Shown here: one piece after another, positions 5,235-7,396 of the stretch | Position numbering within the stretch: the stretch's first letter is position 1 | Layout of the letters: the number at the start of each line of letters is the position of its first letter | Source of the DNA: JBBQSU01 sp038234815 | GTDB lineage: Bacteria > Planctomycetota > Phycisphaerae > Tepidisphaerales > Tepidisphaeraceae | Assembly: GCA_038234815.1 (NCBI GenBank) | Contig: JBBQSU010000162.1 | Location: forward strand, 1-7,396 | Length of the DNA: 7,396 nucleotides | Reading direction: 5' to 3' | Position numbers and translations under genes: made by a program | The notes under the pieces: model-generated | Seen by the model: the letters and a program-made list of their open reading frames with translations, nothing else | The model's database searches: none | What the model was told of the DNA's origin: nothing

Positions 5235-6031
5235 TGGCGAACTTAAGTGAACAGCAGATTTCAGAAATCGCGGAACTGGTGCGCAAGGGGCAGAAGATCG
5301 CGGCCATCAAGCTCTACCGCGAGTGGGCGGGCGTGGACTTGAAAGCCGCGAAGGACGCGATCGAAGCAGTTAGTCGACTTTCTCCGGGGGTGCCGGGCGA
5401 GATCGGATCGACCGGCGCGCAGCAATCCTCGCCGGTCAAATCAATCGTATCCTGGCTGGTCTTCATCCTCCTGGCCGGCGGGATGTTTTTCTACATCAGC
5501 AACCGTGGGACGCCGACAGAGGAAAGGTCGGCCCCGCCGGCACAATTGCCCGCTTCGCCAAAGCCCCCGACGACGCAGGTCGCGTTGGCAAGCGGGCCGA
5601 AATTGCGCACCTCGCCGATCACCCATGCGCTGCAAGCTGCCAATCCGAAACTGGCCGAGCAACTGATCGCCCAAGGTGCCGATGTGAACGAAGTATCGAC
5701 CGACAACGCGAAGGAAACACCCCTGCTGGCCGCAGCGGGCCTTGCCAAAGACCGGGGCCTGAACCTCGTCATCAAACTAGTTGAAAAAGGCGCGAACGTG
5801 AACAGCCAACAAGCCGGCGGATATACCGCGCTGATGCGGGCGGTGCGCCTGCGCTCGCCGAAGACGGTGAAGTATCTGCTAAGCCACGGTGCCGACGTCA
5901 ACACCATCACGCCAAAACATGAAACCGCAGTGGACTGGGCGAGGCAAGTTAACGAGCAGGAGTTGATCGATCTGGTGACGCAGGCCGGGGGCAAATCGGG
6001 AGATGAACTGACCGGTGGCGGAGCGAAATAG
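5234..6031 (+). CDS. L7/L12-like domain, one membrane helix, ankyrin repeats
   Basis: A 265-residue protein with three parts. Residues about 5-47 resemble the C-terminal domain of ribosomal protein L7/L12: KIAAIKLYREWAGVDLKAAK (21-40) followed by DAIEAV parallels the K-x-x-x-IK-x-x-R-x-x-x-G-x-x-LK-x-AKD pattern. Residues about 69-89 (VKSIVSWLVFILLAGGMFFY) are one membrane helix, followed by a Pro/Thr-rich linker (92-125). The C-terminal part holds ankyrin repeats: about 127-158 (AEQLIAQGADVN), 160-194 (IKLVEKGANVN), 197-227 (YTALMRAVRLRSP then YLLSHGADVN), and a degenerate last unit (229-254). Ankyrin repeats bind other proteins, and L7/L12-like modules in non-ribosomal proteins are of unknown role. 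The helix would place the two domains on opposite sides of the inner membrane, the ankyrin part probably outside. It follows lpxB by 40 bp. Function not assigned. Confidence 0.85.
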   Translation: MANLSEQQISEIAELVRKGQKIAAIKLYREWAGVDLKAAKDAIEAVSRLSPGVPGEIGSTGAQQSSPVKSIVSWLVFILLAGGMFFYISNRGTPTEERSAPPAQLPASPKPPTTQVALASGPKLRTSPITHALQAANPKLAEQLIAQGADVNEVSTDNAKETPLLAAAGLAKDRGLNLVIKLVEKGANVNSQQAGGYTALMRAVRLRSPKTVKYLLSHGADVNTITPKHETAVDWARQVNEQELIDLVTQAGGKSGDELTGGGAK

Positions 6032-6045
6032 GCACGAGAGGATGC

Positions 6046-6068
6046 GGGGGGGGCGTAATGCGCCTTTT
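6046..6068 (+). terminator. G-tract and short hairpin in the convergent spacer, possible terminator
   Basis: Eight G residues (6046-6053) run into GGCG (6052-6055), which pairs with CGCC (6061-6064) around TAATG, followed by TTTT (6065-6068). The stem has only four base pairs, so termination would be weak. Its place in the 54-bp gap between two convergent genes makes a terminator for the + strand plausible. On the - strand no T-run follows the stem. Confidence 0.35.
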
Positions 6069-6085
6069 CCTGCCGAAGCGGGTGA

Positions 6086-6940
6086 TCACGTTGCCAGGGC
6101 CACGACCTGCCCGGGAGGCACTTCGATCGGCTTGCCATCGGCCAGCAGCGTCACCGTCAGCGCGCTGGGGTTGAAGGCAGTCCGACGATTGGCCGCGATC
6201 ACGAGGCGCTGCCGGGCGGCTTCATAATCAAAAAGTTCAATGTTGGTGCAGTACCAGACGTCGCTTTTGCCGGCCAGAGGTTTGAAGAGTCGATCCAGCG
6301 CAGCCCAGTCGTTTTTGCGCGCAAATTCGTAGCTGTGGCCCCAGATAAAAAACACCCCGCCGGCGCGCGGGTTTTCATACATCTTGAGAAACCGCTCGGG
6401 TAATTCGCTAGGCTGATTGCCGTAGTGGTGCATGGTCGCCGGCCAGGCGAGCGGTTCAATGGGCGGAAAGCAGGGGTCGGCGTTTTCAACCGTGCGGCAA
6501 TAGACGATCCCCAGCGCGCGCAGAATATTGATAACCTTGGGATTGTAAGTCCCAAATGGATAGGCCATCCCGCGAACCGGATAGCCAACCAGGTCTTCCA
6601 GAACCTGGCGATCGCGCAACACTTCATCGGCGATTTGCGAAGCGTCCAGGCGCGGCAGATGCGGATGCGTCGCGGTATGAATCGCGACCTCGTGGCCTTG
6701 ATAGACCTCGGCCACTTCACAGGCGTCAAGCCGGGCATCGGTTTCGAGCGACTGCGCCCTGCCCGCGTGGCCGAACGTGGCGCTGTTGAGATTGAAGGTG
6801 CCCTTCAATCCATGGGCGTTGAAAAATTTGATCAGCCTGCGGTCTTCTACCACCCCGTCGTCGTAACTGAACGTAAGGGCCAAACGCTTGTTGGACGGAA
6901 ATGCACAAATCTCCACCCTTTTGGGAGCGGGGCCTAGCAT
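6086..6940 (-). CDS. Polysaccharide deacetylase (NodB/CE4 domain)
   Basis: A 284-residue NodB-fold protein. Family members remove acetyl groups from N- or O-acetylated sugars using a metal ion. Motif 1 is LTFSYDDG with D27 and D28. Motif 2 is HTATH with H88 and H92 as metal ligands. AYPFGTYN (126-133) forms the groove motif with R124 just before it, and FFIWGHSYEF (197-206) supplies a late His. The catalytic set appears complete. The text around motif 1 (VVEDRRLIKFFNAHGLKGTF) is like the gellan-lyase-type CE4 subgroup. No signal peptide is visible at the chosen start, so cytoplasmic action, or export by other means, must be assumed. The C-terminal segment from about 246 resembles a short beta-rich tail. 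Its ATG overlaps the stop of the upstream oxidoreductase by seven bases (ATGCTAG), so translation is probably coupled. The substrate is unknown. Confidence 0.88.
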   Translation of the reverse strand: MLGPAPKRVEICAFPSNKRLALTFSYDDGVVEDRRLIKFFNAHGLKGTFNLNSATFGHAGRAQSLETDARLDACEVAEVYQGHEVAIHTATHPHLPRLDASQIADEVLRDRQVLEDLVGYPVRGMAYPFGTYNPKVINILRALGIVYCRTVENADPCFPPIEPLAWPATMHHYGNQPSELPERFLKMYENPRAGGVFFIWGHSYEFARKNDWAALDRLFKPLAGKSDVWYCTNIELFDYEAARQRLVIAANRRTAFNPSALTVTLLADGKPIEVPPGQVVALAT

Positions 6941-7396
6941 AGATGCACTCTCTTTCCGGATCGAGCCGATTCGTATACTCCCAGGATGATCGCCACCGGA
7001 AGACGCCCTTGCGCGCCATCAATCAGCGGACTGCTACCCGAGCGAATCGCGGAAATGAAATCTCGTATCTGCGCCTTGTGCGCATCGCCCCACACTGCTC
7101 CTTCTTCGGCCACCGCCGGCCGATCGACCGCCTGCTCCTTCACCGAATTGGTTCCCCCGCGGGCGACGGAGATCGCGTGCGCCGCTGCGGCCTGGCTACT
7201 GAAGCGTTCGCCGCTTTTGAGCGTGAGGGTTTTGAGCCGATCCCCTTCAATCTCGGCGGTGCCCTCGGTGCCATAGATGCCGATGCGTGCCGGGTATCCG
7301 TCATAGGCCGCTGTGGTGGCAGTGAGGGTACCAATTGCGCCGGAGGCGAATTCCAGCGTTGCGCAGGCAACGTCTTCCACTTCGATGCGCTCGTGC
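6934..7396 (-). CDS. Gfo/Idh/MocA-family oxidoreductase, C-terminal part (cut by the window edge)
   Basis: The frame is open to the right edge, so only the last 153 residues are seen, and the NAD(P)-binding Rossmann part lies outside. The visible part matches the family C-terminal substrate domain: a segment reading ERIEVEDVACATLEFASG, then GAIGTLTATTAAYDGYPARI, the IYGTEGTAEIEGDRL turn, and the closing helix region HKAQIRDFISAIRSG followed by PLIDGAQGRLPVAIILGVYES. These enzymes oxidise or reduce sugars, inositols or sugar nucleotides, and the substrate cannot be told from this domain. It precedes the deacetylase gene on the same strand with a 7-bp overlap, so the two are probably one operon working on carbohydrates. 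A GTG at 7380 is inside the domain and is not a real start. Confidence 0.9.
   Translation of the reverse strand, partial: HERIEVEDVACATLEFASGAIGTLTATTAAYDGYPARIGIYGTEGTAEIEGDRLKTLTLKSGERFSSQAAAAHAISVARGGTNSVKEQAVDRPAVAEEGAVWGDAHKAQIRDFISAIRSGSSPLIDGAQGRLPVAIILGVYESARSGKRVHLC

Noticed and set aside
1..7396. CRISPR arrays, tRNA or rRNA genes, insertion sequences with transposase
   Set aside because: I saw no spaced identical repeats, no tRNA T-loop or cloverleaf pattern, no rRNA-like stretches and no transposase or integrase motifs on either strand.

Overview
This window looks like chromosomal DNA from a GC-rich Gram-negative bacterium. I favour a planctomycete, perhaps Phycisphaerae-like. The reasons are the lipid A gene, the mix of a Gfo/Idh/MocA oxidoreductase with a gellan-lyase-type polysaccharide deacetylase, and an intergenic ATCTGCGTTCATCTGTGG motif that I recall from spacers in that group. 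This placement is inference; there is no rRNA or other phylogenetic marker in the window.

Layout. Positions 1 to about 1159 hold no gene I can support with confidence. This stretch is dense in short structures: a perfect 16-bp palindrome, several hairpins, a possible sigma70-type promoter, an 11-bp phased degenerate repeat array (499-597) and a long near-perfect hairpin (874-924). One 280-codon open frame (304-1146) crosses it, but its composition is odd.

From 1160 to 6031 five genes lie on the + strand in the same direction: a membrane-anchored thioredoxin-like protein, a class I glutamine amidotransferase with two proline-rich insertions, a polytopic membrane protein resembling GT-C glycosyltransferases, lipid-A-disaccharide synthase (lpxB), and an unusual protein joining an L7/L12-like domain, one membrane helix and ankyrin repeats. 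The spacers are 32 to 110 bp, so some may be co-transcribed, but the functions do not form one obvious pathway. The membrane glycosyltransferase candidate and lpxB (32 bp apart) are the most natural pair, both fitting cell-envelope glycolipid or glycan work.

From 6086 to the right edge two genes lie on the - strand and converge on the first block: a NodB-type polysaccharide deacetylase, and upstream of it the C-terminal part of a Gfo/Idh/MocA-family oxidoreductase. Their reading frames overlap by 7 bases (ATGCTAG), so they are probably translationally coupled and act in carbohydrate metabolism.

I do not see a clearly new multi-gene system. The points most worth a second look are the L7/L12-TM-ankyrin architecture, the LpxB with substitutions at two normally conserved positions, and the repeat and hairpin structures of the first kilobase.
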